A stretch of 64,000 bases of DNA, taken from assembly GCF_900187975.1 (NCBI RefSeq), contig NZ_FZPC01000007.1, positions 1-64,000 of the forward strand, written 5' to 3'. The stretch is from Pseudomonas delhiensis. Lineage in GTDB: Bacteria; Pseudomonadota; Gammaproteobacteria; Pseudomonadales; Pseudomonadaceae. Made by a program: the position numbers and the translations under genes. Of the stretch, positions 8,811-15,996 are shown one piece after another (position 1 is the stretch's first letter; every line of letters begins with the position of its first letter). The notes beneath the pieces are model-generated. The model made no database searches. It was not told the DNA's origin and saw only the letters and a program-made list of their open reading frames with translations.

Positions 8811-10295
8811 TCAGAACATGTCGGTGAACCAGGAGAAGGCGCCCTTCTTCTTGCCCTCGCCCGCGGCCGGTGCCGCCGGCACTTCGCTGGCCTTGGCCGG
8901 CGCGGGGATGCTGACGGTCTTGCCGTCGGCCAGGTCGCGCAGCTGCGCGGCGGCGCGCTTGCCGCTGCGCAGGGCGCCCTCGATGGTGCCCGGGTAGAGC
9001 GCGTCGGTGTGCTCGCCGGCGAAGGCGACGCGCGGCAGCGGCTGCTCCCAGGCGCGCCAGAAGCGGCTGATCTGCCCCGGGCCGTAGGCCAGGTAGGAGC
9101 CGCCGGTGCTGACGTCGGTACTGTAGCGGCGCATTTCGTAGCCGGAATAGGCGCCGCGCATCTTCGGGTAGTACTTGTTCATGCGGATCAGCACCTGGTC
9201 GACCATCTGCCGGTCGCCGAAGGCCTGCAGCACGCGGGCGTTGTCGCCGGAGAGGTTGATCAGCACGTTGGCGCCGCCCTTGAGCGCGGGCTCCACCCAG
9301 ATCATGCCCAGGCCCTGGTCGCTGTAGATCTCGCCGGACAGGCGCGACTTGTCGTCCCACACCGGGCGCTTGAACTTCAGCAGGATCTGGTCGCGCCAGC
9401 CGTAGTTGGTGTTCTTCAGCGCCTCCTGCTGCTTGGCGCTCAGGCCCGGGGTCAGCTGGATCTGGCCGAGGGCGCGCAGCGGCACGGCGAGCACCGCGTA
9501 GTCGGCCTTGTAGCCGGTGGCGCCGGCCTTGACGGTGACGCCGTCCTTGTCCTGCACGACGGCGCTGACGCGGGCATTGGTCTTGATGGTCTTCAGCTGC
9601 TTGACGAAGGCCTCGGCCAGCACCTGGCTGCCGCCGGGCAGGCGCGCGGCGCGCAGGTCGCGGTCGTCGACGTTGCGGTACACCCGGCCCTGCTGGGCGA
9701 GGTACAGCAGCGACAGGCGCGAGGGCTCGTCGTAGTGCGAGCGGATGCGCTGGTTGACCAGCAGGCGCGCGGTCGGCGACAGGTTCAGCTTGTCCAGCCA
9801 GCGGGCGACGTTGAGCTGGTCGAGGGCGAACAGGGTCTTGTTGGCCAGCGGGTCGAGCGGGTCGTCGATGGACGCCGAGAGGTCGTTCAGCGACTTCTCG
9901 AAGCGCTCGAGGTCGGCGGCCACGGCGGGCATCTTCTGCTTCAGGTCGGCGGAGCTGTAGTAGACGCCGTCGATCAGGTAGCTGGGGGTGCGCACGAATT
10001 CCGGCGCCGGCACCGCCTTGAGCTTGAGGCTGTCCAGGTAGCCGTTGAGGGTCGGCTGGGCCTTGGCGTTGCCCAGCCATTCGCTGGTGGCCAGGCCCGA
10101 GCGCCCGCCGATCTGCGGCTTGGCCTCCAGCAGGGTGACCTGCCAGCCCGACTGCTGCAGTTCATAGGCGGTGCTGAGGCCCGCCAGCCCGCCGCCGACC
10201 ACGATCGCGGTCGGTTGCCTGTCCTTGCCCAGCGCGACCGCGCTGAACGCCGCCAGCGCCAGCAGCGAAGCCGCGCGCAGCCATCGAATCTTCAT
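8811..10295 (-). CDS. FAD-dependent amine oxidase, exported
   Basis: This predicted flavin monoamine oxidase sits where PA0421 sits in PAO1. I choose ATG 10295 because GGGGGGA precedes it at good spacing and the N-terminus MKIRWLRAASLLALAAF is then a signal-like hydrophobic segment. The dinucleotide-binding motif VVGGGLAGLSTAYEL occurs near residue 35, with the following acidic LLEAKPQIGGRS. The C-terminal FAD-binding segment is VAFAGEHTDALYPGTIEGAL. The last 40 residues are Ala/Lys-rich with no family similarity. The substrate is unknown. The gene is single, ends at a strong terminator and is divergent from bioA. Confidence 0.88.
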   Translation of the reverse strand: MKIRWLRAASLLALAAFSAVALGKDRQPTAIVVGGGLAGLSTAYELQQSGWQVTLLEAKPQIGGRSGLATSEWLGNAKAQPTLNGYLDSLKLKAVPAPEFVRTPSYLIDGVYYSSADLKQKMPAVAADLERFEKSLNDLSASIDDPLDPLANKTLFALDQLNVARWLDKLNLSPTARLLVNQRIRSHYDEPSRLSLLYLAQQGRVYRNVDDRDLRAARLPGGSQVLAEAFVKQLKTIKTNARVSAVVQDKDGVTVKAGATGYKADYAVLAVPLRALGQIQLTPGLSAKQQEALKNTNYGWRDQILLKFKRPVWDDKSRLSGEIYSDQGLGMIWVEPALKGGANVLINLSGDNARVLQAFGDRQMVDQVLIRMNKYYPKMRGAYSGYEMRRYSTDVSTGGSYLAYGPGQISRFWRAWEQPLPRVAFAGEHTDALYPGTIEGALRSGKRAAAQLRDLADGKTVSIPAPAKASEVPAAPAAGEGKKKGAFSWFTDMF

Positions 10296-10450
10296 CGTGC
10301 ATCCCCCCAACATGGTGCGAAGGCGCGCAGCATACGCCAGCGCCCAGTGGCCGGCCAGATGCCATCCCCTGCCGTGTGTCGCGGCGCGCGCCTTGTCCGT
10401 CCATGTCCCATTGCATAGGCTTGCCCGACGACTTCAAGAGGAGACCTGCC

Positions 10451-11854
10451 ATGGGCCTGAACGCCGAGTGGATGCAGCGCGACCTGGAGGTGCTCTGGCA
10501 CCCCTGCACCCAGATGAAAGACCACGAGCGCCTGCCGGTCATCCCGATCCGCCGCGGCCAGGGCGTGTGGCTGGAGGACTTCGAGGGCAAGCGCTACCTG
10601 GATGCGGTCAGCTCCTGGTGGGTGAACGTCTTCGGCCACGCCAACCCGCGCATCAACCAGCGCATCAAGGACCAGGTGGACCAGCTGGAGCACGTGATCC
10701 TCGCCGGCTTCACCCACCAGCCGGTGGTCGAGCTGTCCGAGCGCCTGGTGCGCCTCACCCCCGAAGGCCTGTCGCGGGTGTTCTACGCCGACAACGGCTC
10801 CTCGGGCATCGAGGTGGCGCTGAAGATGAGCTACCACTACTGGCAGAACCGCGGCCAGCCGGCGAAGCAGCGCTTCGTCACCCTGACCAACAGCTACCAT
10901 GGGGAAACCGTGGCGGCGATGTCGGTGGGCGACGTGGCGCTGTTCACCGAGACCTACAAGTCGCTGCTGCTGGACACCCTCAAGGTGCCCAGCCCGGACT
11001 GCTACCTGCGCGCCGAGGGCGAGAGCTGGGAAGCCCACTCCCGGGCCATGTTCGAGCACATGGAACGCACCCTGGAGCAGCACCACCGGGAAGTCGCCGC
11101 GGTCATCGTCGAGCCGCTGATCCAGGGCGCCGGCGGCATGCGCATGTACCACCCGGTGTACCTCAGGCTGCTGCGCGAGGCCTGCGACCGCTACGGCGTG
11201 CACCTGATCCACGACGAGATCGCCGTCGGCTTCGGCCGCACCGGCAGCATGTTCGCCTGCGAGCAGGCCGGCATCACCCCGGACTTCCTGGTGCTGTCCA
11301 AGGCCCTGACCGGCGGCTACCTGCCGATGGCCGCGGTGCTCACCACCGACAAGGTCTACCAGGCCTTCTACGACGACTACGCCACCCTGCGCGCCTTCCT
11401 CCACTCGCACACCTACACCGGCAACCCGCTGGCCTGCACCGCGGCCCTGGCGACCCTGGACATCTTCGAGCAGGACAACGTCATCGAGGCCAACAAGGCC
11501 CTGGCCGCGCGCATGGCCTCGGCCACCGCGCACCTGGCCGACCACCCCCACGTGGCCGAGGTCCGCCAGACCGGCATGGCCCTGGCCATCGAGATGGTCC
11601 AGGACAAGGCCAGCCGCGCGCCCTACCCCTGGCAGGAACGCCGCGGCCTGAAGGTCTACCAGCACGCCCTGGAACGCGGCGCCATGCTGCGCCCGCTGGG
11701 CAACGTGGTGTACTTCCTGCCGCCCTACGTGATCACCCCGGAGGAAATCGACTTCCTCGCCGAAGTAGCCAGCGAAGGCATCGACATCGCCTGCAAGGGC
11801 TCGGTGAGCGTGGCGGTCAGCCAGCGTTTCCCGGACCATCGCGATCCGGGTTGA
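10451..11854 (+). CDS. bioA: Adenosylmethionine-8-amino-7-oxononanoate aminotransferase BioA
   Basis: BioA is a PLP enzyme that converts KAPA to DAPA in biotin synthesis, using S-adenosylmethionine as amino donor. The start at 10451 has GAGGAG upstream and gives MGLNAEWMQRDLEVLWHPC. The family signature WHPCTQM is near the start. The SSWWVNVFGHANP segment and the PLP-binding Lys284 in LSKALTGGYLPM are intact, as is HDEIAVGFGRTG. Length 467 residues; a slightly longer C-terminus than E. coli BioA. It stands apart from other bio genes, as in P. aeruginosa (PA0420), and is followed by rsmE. Confidence 0.93.
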   Translation: MGLNAEWMQRDLEVLWHPCTQMKDHERLPVIPIRRGQGVWLEDFEGKRYLDAVSSWWVNVFGHANPRINQRIKDQVDQLEHVILAGFTHQPVVELSERLVRLTPEGLSRVFYADNGSSGIEVALKMSYHYWQNRGQPAKQRFVTLTNSYHGETVAAMSVGDVALFTETYKSLLLDTLKVPSPDCYLRAEGESWEAHSRAMFEHMERTLEQHHREVAAVIVEPLIQGAGGMRMYHPVYLRLLREACDRYGVHLIHDEIAVGFGRTGSMFACEQAGITPDFLVLSKALTGGYLPMAAVLTTDKVYQAFYDDYATLRAFLHSHTYTGNPLACTAALATLDIFEQDNVIEANKALAARMASATAHLADHPHVAEVRQTGMALAIEMVQDKASRAPYPWQERRGLKVYQHALERGAMLRPLGNVVYFLPPYVITPEEIDFLAEVASEGIDIACKGSVSVAVSQRFPDHRDPG

Positions 11855-11869
11855 GGGCTGGTCGCCAGC

Positions 11870-11967
11870 CGCGAGCAGCAAGCCACAAGCTGCAAGCAAG
11901 GGCAAAAGCTTCGACCCCGCAGCGGGAAGCTTTATGCTTGCAGCTTTCCACTTGCCGCTTGCAGCTG
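11870..11967. repeat. Hairpin repeat (AAGCTGCAAGC family) between bioA and rsmE
   Basis: Imperfect inverted arms of about 24 bp (GCAGCAAG...AAGCTGCAAGCA and its complement TGCTTGCAGCTT...CTTGCCGC) enclose a second, inner hairpin AAAGCTT...AAGCTTT. The same arm sequence recurs at 48891-48958 and as a half copy near 29599. The structure ends directly before the rsmE start codon. I do not know a name for this repeat. Confidence 0.7.
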
Positions 11968-11972
11968 CCCCT

Positions 11973-12692
11973 ATGCGCCTTTCCCGCTTCTTCATCGACG
12001 CCCCCCTCTCCCTCGGCCAGCACGAGCTGCCCGAGGCCCAGGCCCACTACATCGGCCGTGTGCTGCGGCATGCCGCCGGCGATGCCGTGCAACTGTTCGA
12101 TGGCTCCGGCCAGGAGTTCCTCGGCAAGTTGGTGGAAGTGGGCAAGAAGAGCGTGCGCGTGGAGCTGCGCGAAAGCTTCGCCGGCCTGGCCGAGTCGCCG
12201 CTGCGGCTGCACCTGGGCCAGGGCCTGTCGCGCGGCGAGCGCATGGACTGGGCGATCCAGAAGGCCACCGAGCTGGGCGCCGCGCGCATCACCCCGATCG
12301 TCAGCGAACGCTGCGAGGTACGCCTGAAGGACGAGCGCGCCGACAAGCGCACCGCCCACTGGCGCCAGATCGCCATCAGCGCCTGCGAGCAATGCGGCCG
12401 CTCGGTGCTACCGCAGATAGACGCACCCGTCGGCCTCGCCGAATGGCTGCAAGCCGCCGAGGCCGACCTCAAGCTGGTGCTGCACCCGGTGGCCGAGCCC
12501 CTGGCCAGCCACGCCCGCCCGGGCAGCCTGGCCTTCCTCATCGGCCCGGAAGGCGGCCTCAGCGACACCGAGGTGGAACAGGCCAGGACCGCCGGCTTCC
12601 ACGCCGCGCGCCTGGGCCCGCGGGTGCTGCGCACCGAGACCGCGCCGGTGGTGGCGCTGAGCGTGGCGCAGCAGCTGTGGGGCGACTTCTGA
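11973..12692 (+). CDS. rsmE: 16S rRNA m3U1498 methyltransferase RsmE
   Basis: RsmE methylates N3 of U1498 in 16S rRNA in assembled 30S subunits, using S-adenosylmethionine. The 239-residue protein, started at 11973 (MRLSRFFIDAPL), has an N-terminal PUA-like part. Its C-terminal SPOUT knot carries the signatures FLIGPEGGLSDTEVEQA and LGPRVLRTETAPVVAL. No clear ribosome site precedes the start, because the upstream 100 bp are an inverted repeat. The start could therefore lie at an in-frame ATG 39 bases earlier, but the family N-terminus favours this one. Confidence 0.93.
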   Translation: MRLSRFFIDAPLSLGQHELPEAQAHYIGRVLRHAAGDAVQLFDGSGQEFLGKLVEVGKKSVRVELRESFAGLAESPLRLHLGQGLSRGERMDWAIQKATELGAARITPIVSERCEVRLKDERADKRTAHWRQIAISACEQCGRSVLPQIDAPVGLAEWLQAAEADLKLVLHPVAEPLASHARPGSLAFLIGPEGGLSDTEVEQARTAGFHAARLGPRVLRTETAPVVALSVAQQLWGDF

Positions 12693-12749
12693 GGGCTCGC
12701 CGGGCAACCACCGGTACATTCCTGAAACCTTATCCGCCGTTGCGAACCG

Positions 12750-12953
12750 TGTAGGAGCGGGCCCTGCCCGCGATTCGCGCGCAGGGCGCGCGCCTACAGG
12801 GGAATGGCGCGGGGATGGAGCGGCGGAGCGGATCTCATCCGCGAATCGCGCCGGAACGCCCGGCTATCGCGGAAACAGGGGGAATGCCATGCCTCACGGC
12901 GACCTGTAGGAGCGGACTCTGCCCGCGATTCGCGCGCAAGGCGCGCGCCTGCA
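12750..12953. repeat. REP/BIME composite between rsmE and chpE
   Basis: Three palindromic units occupy this gene-free gap. The first (12750-12798) is TGTAGGAGCGGGCCC... closing with GCGCGCCTACA. The second (12824-12880) is of the GGATCTCATCCGCG type. The third (12905-12953) is TGTAGGAGCGGACTC... closing with GCGCGCCTGCA. The same units in related order recur at 37569 and 51730. These are typical Pseudomonas REP elements, able to fold in RNA and to end or protect transcripts of the two convergent genes. Nothing else is seen between 12693 and 12957. Confidence 0.85.
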
Positions 12954-12957
12954 CGTC

Positions 12958-13569
12958 TCAAAGCCCCCGCAGCGCCAGGCCGGCCAGGCCGAGCAGCAGC
13001 ACGCCGCAGCCGGCGTAGCTGACGCGGTGCCAGAACAGCGAGGTGTTGCGCCGCAGCCAGTCCACCAGGCCGGCGCAGAGGAAGCACCAGATCAGCGACG
13101 AGAGCATGAAGCCGGCAAAGAACACCAGCGACTGCGACTGGCTCGGGGTGCCTTCGACGATGCCGGCCAGGGCGCTGCCCAGTGCGCCCCAGTAGACCAC
13201 GTTCTTCGGGTTGGACAGCGAGATGGCCGCCCCGGAGGCGAAGGCGTTGCCGGCGCTGGTGGCCGCCTCCAGGTCGTCCAGCGGCGGGCGCCAGGCGTCG
13301 CGCAGGCCCTGGATGCCGAGCCAGGCCAGGTAGGCCGCGCAGGCCAGCGTCAGGGGCACGCGCACCTGTTCGTGGGCCAGCAGCAGGGCCAGGCCGGTCA
13401 GCCCCAGCAGTGCCCAGACCGCGTCGCCGATCAGCGAGCCGAGCTGTACCAGCAGCGCCGGGCGGAAGCCGCCGGTCAGGCCGCGGCGCAGGGTTTCGCT
13501 GAACACCGCCCCCGGCGAGACATTGAAGGCGAAGCCGAACAGCAGGGCGGCGAGGAAGATGGCGAGCAT
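12958..13569 (-). CDS. chpE: LysE-family exporter homologue ChpE
   Basis: The last gene of the chp cluster, it encodes a 203-residue membrane protein of the LysE/RhtB amino-acid exporter family. It has about six hydrophobic helices and the family N-terminus GFAFNVSPGAVFSETLRRG. The motif ISLSNPKNVVYWGAL is typical of the exporter family. No chemosensory domain is present. The name comes from its position after chpD in P. aeruginosa (PA0417), and a role in twitching is not established. It lies 79 bp downstream of chpD on the same strand. Confidence 0.88.
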   Translation of the reverse strand: MLAIFLAALLFGFAFNVSPGAVFSETLRRGLTGGFRPALLVQLGSLIGDAVWALLGLTGLALLLAHEQVRVPLTLACAAYLAWLGIQGLRDAWRPPLDDLEAATSAGNAFASGAAISLSNPKNVVYWGALGSALAGIVEGTPSQSQSLVFFAGFMLSSLIWCFLCAGLVDWLRRNTSLFWHRVSYAGCGVLLLGLAGLALRGL

Positions 13570-13648
13570 GGGGCGGGACTCCGGAAAGCGGGAATGCGCC
13601 CATTCTCCCCGGGCGATGGCGGAAAAACTTGAACCGGATTGCGCTGCT

Positions 13649-14440
13649 TCAGCCGCGCAGCGTGCGCTGGTAGCGGCCGGGGCTGACGCCGTAGGCGCTG
13701 CGGAAATGGCGGGTCAGGTGGCTCTGGTCGGCGAAGCCCAGGGCATGGGCGGTATCGCCCACGGCGACGCCCGCCCGCAGCAGCGCCAGGGCGCGCCGGG
13801 TGCGCAGCTGCATGGCCCACTGCCGCGGGCTCATCCCGGTGTGCTGCTTGAAGGCCCGCAGCAGGTGGAACCTGGAGACCTGCACCTGCTCCGCCATGGC
13901 CTCCAGGCTCAAGGGTTCGGCGAGGTTGGCGGCGAGCAGCTCCTGCAGGCGCTCCACCGGGCGCCGGCCAAGGGCCGCCGTGGCCGGAGGACGGGTCCCC
14001 GCATGCCGCGCCAGCTCGGCCAGCACCAGGGTCAGGCACTCCTCGCCGCGCTCGCGCAGGAAGGCGTCGCCGGACAGGGCCAGCTCCACAGCACGGGCCA
14101 GCTCCCCCGCCAGCTGCGGGTGCGCCAGCAGCGGCCGCGCGAAGGCCAGGCGTTGCAGGCCGAGGCTCGCGGCCAGCACGGCTTCCGGCAGGTAGAGGCT
14201 GACGAAGCGCCAGGGCTGGCCGTCGGCGGCGCCGCCGCCCTGGATCTGCCCCGGGTTGTAGAGGGTGATGTCGCCGGCACTGGCCTGGAGGCTACGGCCG
14301 TCCAGCCAGATGTCCTCGCTGCCGCAGAGGTTGGCGCTGATGACGAATTCGTCATGGCTGTGCTTGTCGAAGCGGTGCCCGCTCAGGGCCGCGCTGGCCA
14401 CTTCGCAGCCGTCGCCCAGCCAGGCGTGACGCAGCGCCAT
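13649..14440 (-). CDS. chpD: AraC-family regulator ChpD
   Basis: The 263-residue transcription factor has an N-terminal cupin-like ligand domain (HSHDEFVISANLCG, ITLYNPGQIQGG). Two C-terminal helix-turn-helix motifs follow: LSLEAMAEQVQVSRFHLLRAF and ALGFADQSHLTRHFRSAYG. This type of AraC regulator often controls a neighbouring LysE-family exporter, so ChpD may act on chpE rather than on pilus genes. It starts 9 bp after chpC in the chp operon and corresponds to PA0416. The inducer is unknown. Confidence 0.9.
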   Translation of the reverse strand: MALRHAWLGDGCEVASAALSGHRFDKHSHDEFVISANLCGSEDIWLDGRSLQASAGDITLYNPGQIQGGGAADGQPWRFVSLYLPEAVLAASLGLQRLAFARPLLAHPQLAGELARAVELALSGDAFLRERGEECLTLVLAELARHAGTRPPATAALGRRPVERLQELLAANLAEPLSLEAMAEQVQVSRFHLLRAFKQHTGMSPRQWAMQLRTRRALALLRAGVAVGDTAHALGFADQSHLTRHFRSAYGVSPGRYQRTLRG

Positions 14441-14449
14441 GGCCGGGCC

Positions 14450-14962
14450 TCAGATCAGCCCGGCATCGGCGAGCTTCTGCTCCAGCGCCACCAGGTCGGG
14501 GATGCGCACCAGTTCGTCGCCGACGCTCACCGCCGCCAGCTCCAGCGGCGCCAGCCCGGTTTCGGCGCGGGGCAGCTCGGGGCCGACCTTGAGCGAACGC
14601 GGGATGCCCTGGGCCAGCAACGCCAGGAACTTCACGTGGGGGCGGCCGCCCAGGGCGTTGAGGACGATGACCCGCGCCCCCGGGCCGGCCTGGGCCGAGC
14701 CGCCGGACGCCGCCTCGAAGGACAGCAGCGGCAGGCGCAGGTCGCGCCAGGCCACCTGGCCCAGGTACCAGGCCGGCAGGCCCGGCTGCGCCTGGGGCGC
14801 ACGGTAGGCGATCAGTTCGGCCACGGCCACGTTGGGCAGCAGCAGGGTGCGGTCGGCCAGGGGCACCAGCAGCCCGGTCAGGCTGGCGGGTGCCTCGTCG
14901 CCGCCGAGGTTGGCCGGGGTGCCGTTCACAGGGGCTTCCTGCGGCAGGGAAAGATCACTCAT
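14450..14962 (-). CDS. chpC: CheW-like adaptor ChpC
   Basis: ChpC is a second CheW-type coupling protein of the Pil-Chp system, linking receptor input to ChpA. In P. aeruginosa it is dispensable for basic twitching but needed for some responses. The start ATG at 14962 overlaps the chpB stop as ATGA. The 170-residue protein has a CheW domain beginning around residue 28 (LTGLLVPLADRTLLLPNVAVAELI). The segment WRDLRLPLLSFE is the conserved beta-strand pair. The first 25 residues are low-complexity. Confidence 0.9.
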   Translation of the reverse strand: MSDLSLPQEAPVNGTPANLGGDEAPASLTGLLVPLADRTLLLPNVAVAELIAYRAPQAQPGLPAWYLGQVAWRDLRLPLLSFEAASGGSAQAGPGARVIVLNALGGRPHVKFLALLAQGIPRSLKVGPELPRAETGLAPLELAAVSVGDELVRIPDLVALEQKLADAGLI

Positions 14963-15996
14963 GACTCCACTCCAGTGGCCGCACACTGCGCGGCCAGGTG
15001 TTCGACCAGCGCCGCGGCTAGCTCGCGCGGGTCGGCCGAGAAGGTACTGTAGCCGCCCTCGCGCAGGCTGTCGGGCATGCTCGAGCAGGCGCAGCCGTCC
15101 GCGCGCTGCGTCCAGATCTCGGCGCCCTGGCGGCGCACGTAGGCCGCCGCGGCGCTGCCGTCGCTGCACATGCCGCTGAAGACTATCACCCCGCAGCGGT
15201 TGCCGAACTGCTGGGCGAGGTTGAGCATCATCTGGTCGATGGACGGGCTGTAGGGCTCCGGCCAGGCCCGCTGGCCCAGGCGCATCCGGCCATCGTCGGC
15301 GAAACCCAGCTCGTGCTGCACCGGCACCACGACCACTTCGCCGCAGCGCAGCCAGTCGGCGTCGCGGGCGAGGTTGACGCGCCACTGGCTATGCCGCCCC
15401 ACCGCCTGCGGCAGGCTCTGCTCGAACGAGGGGGCGATGTGCTGGGCATAGAGGAAGGCCAGCGGCAGGCCGCCCGGCAGCGCATCGAGGAACGCCTTGA
15501 CCGCCGCCGGGCCGCCCAGGGACGCGGCCAGCAGCCAGACCTGGCGCGCCGGCTCGCCCACCTGCAGCGGCGAGGCCGCCAGCCCGTCGGGCAGGGCGAT
15601 GCGGCTGGGCCGCTGGGCCTCGCCCAGCAGCGCCTCCAGGCTCTGGCCGACGTTGGCGCTGGGGTCGCCCACCAGGCGCCGCAGCTTGCCCACCAGGCGC
15701 CGTTCCCAGCGCGGGTAGTGCTCGGAAAGCCGCTCGGGGGCATGGCCCTCGCCGAACAGCACCGGCACCTGCGCCTGTTCCAGCAGGTTGTCCAGCAGCG
15801 GCGTGTCTTCCTGCTGGGCCAGGTCGACCAGCCACAGGTCGGTCTCGCAGGCGGCCAGCTGGGCCTCGTCCAGGCGCCCGGGGTCGGCGTTGAGCACCAC
15901 CTGGTAGCCATGCCCGGCCAGGGCCTGCTGCAGCACGTGGCGCTGCAGCGAGGTGTCGGCGATGATCGCGATCCTTGCGCCACTCTGCTCAGGCAT
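14959..15996 (-). CDS. chpB: CheB-type methylesterase ChpB
   Basis: ChpB is a predicted receptor methylesterase that reverses PilK-dependent methylation of PilJ. It has an N-terminal receiver-like domain, ARIAIIADTSLQRHVL, that lacks the usual acidic pair and may not be phosphorylated. The C-terminal CheB catalytic domain has the triad in context: Ser in LLAASLGGPAAV, His in YAQHIAPSF and Asp in SGMCSDGSAAA. I use ATG 15996 because MPEQSGAR aligns with P. aeruginosa ChpB; an ATG two codons upstream (16002) is also possible. It overlaps the chpA end by 8 bp and chpC by 4 bp. Confidence 0.9.
   Translation of the reverse strand: MPEQSGARIAIIADTSLQRHVLQQALAGHGYQVVLNADPGRLDEAQLAACETDLWLVDLAQQEDTPLLDNLLEQAQVPVLFGEGHAPERLSEHYPRWERRLVGKLRRLVGDPSANVGQSLEALLGEAQRPSRIALPDGLAASPLQVGEPARQVWLLAASLGGPAAVKAFLDALPGGLPLAFLYAQHIAPSFEQSLPQAVGRHSQWRVNLARDADWLRCGEVVVVPVQHELGFADDGRMRLGQRAWPEPYSPSIDQMMLNLAQQFGNRCGVIVFSGMCSDGSAAAAYVRRQGAEIWTQRADGCACSSMPDSLREGGYSTFSADPRELAAALVEHLAAQCAATGVES

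Noticed and set aside
10292..11995. 567-codon open frame antisense to bioA
   Set aside because: BioA has an intact PLP site and family motifs on the plus strand; the antisense frame has none.
14963..15385. N-terminal extension of chpC to 15385
   Set aside because: It overlaps the chpB catalytic domain out of frame; the CheW domain and the ATGA overlap support the start at 14962.
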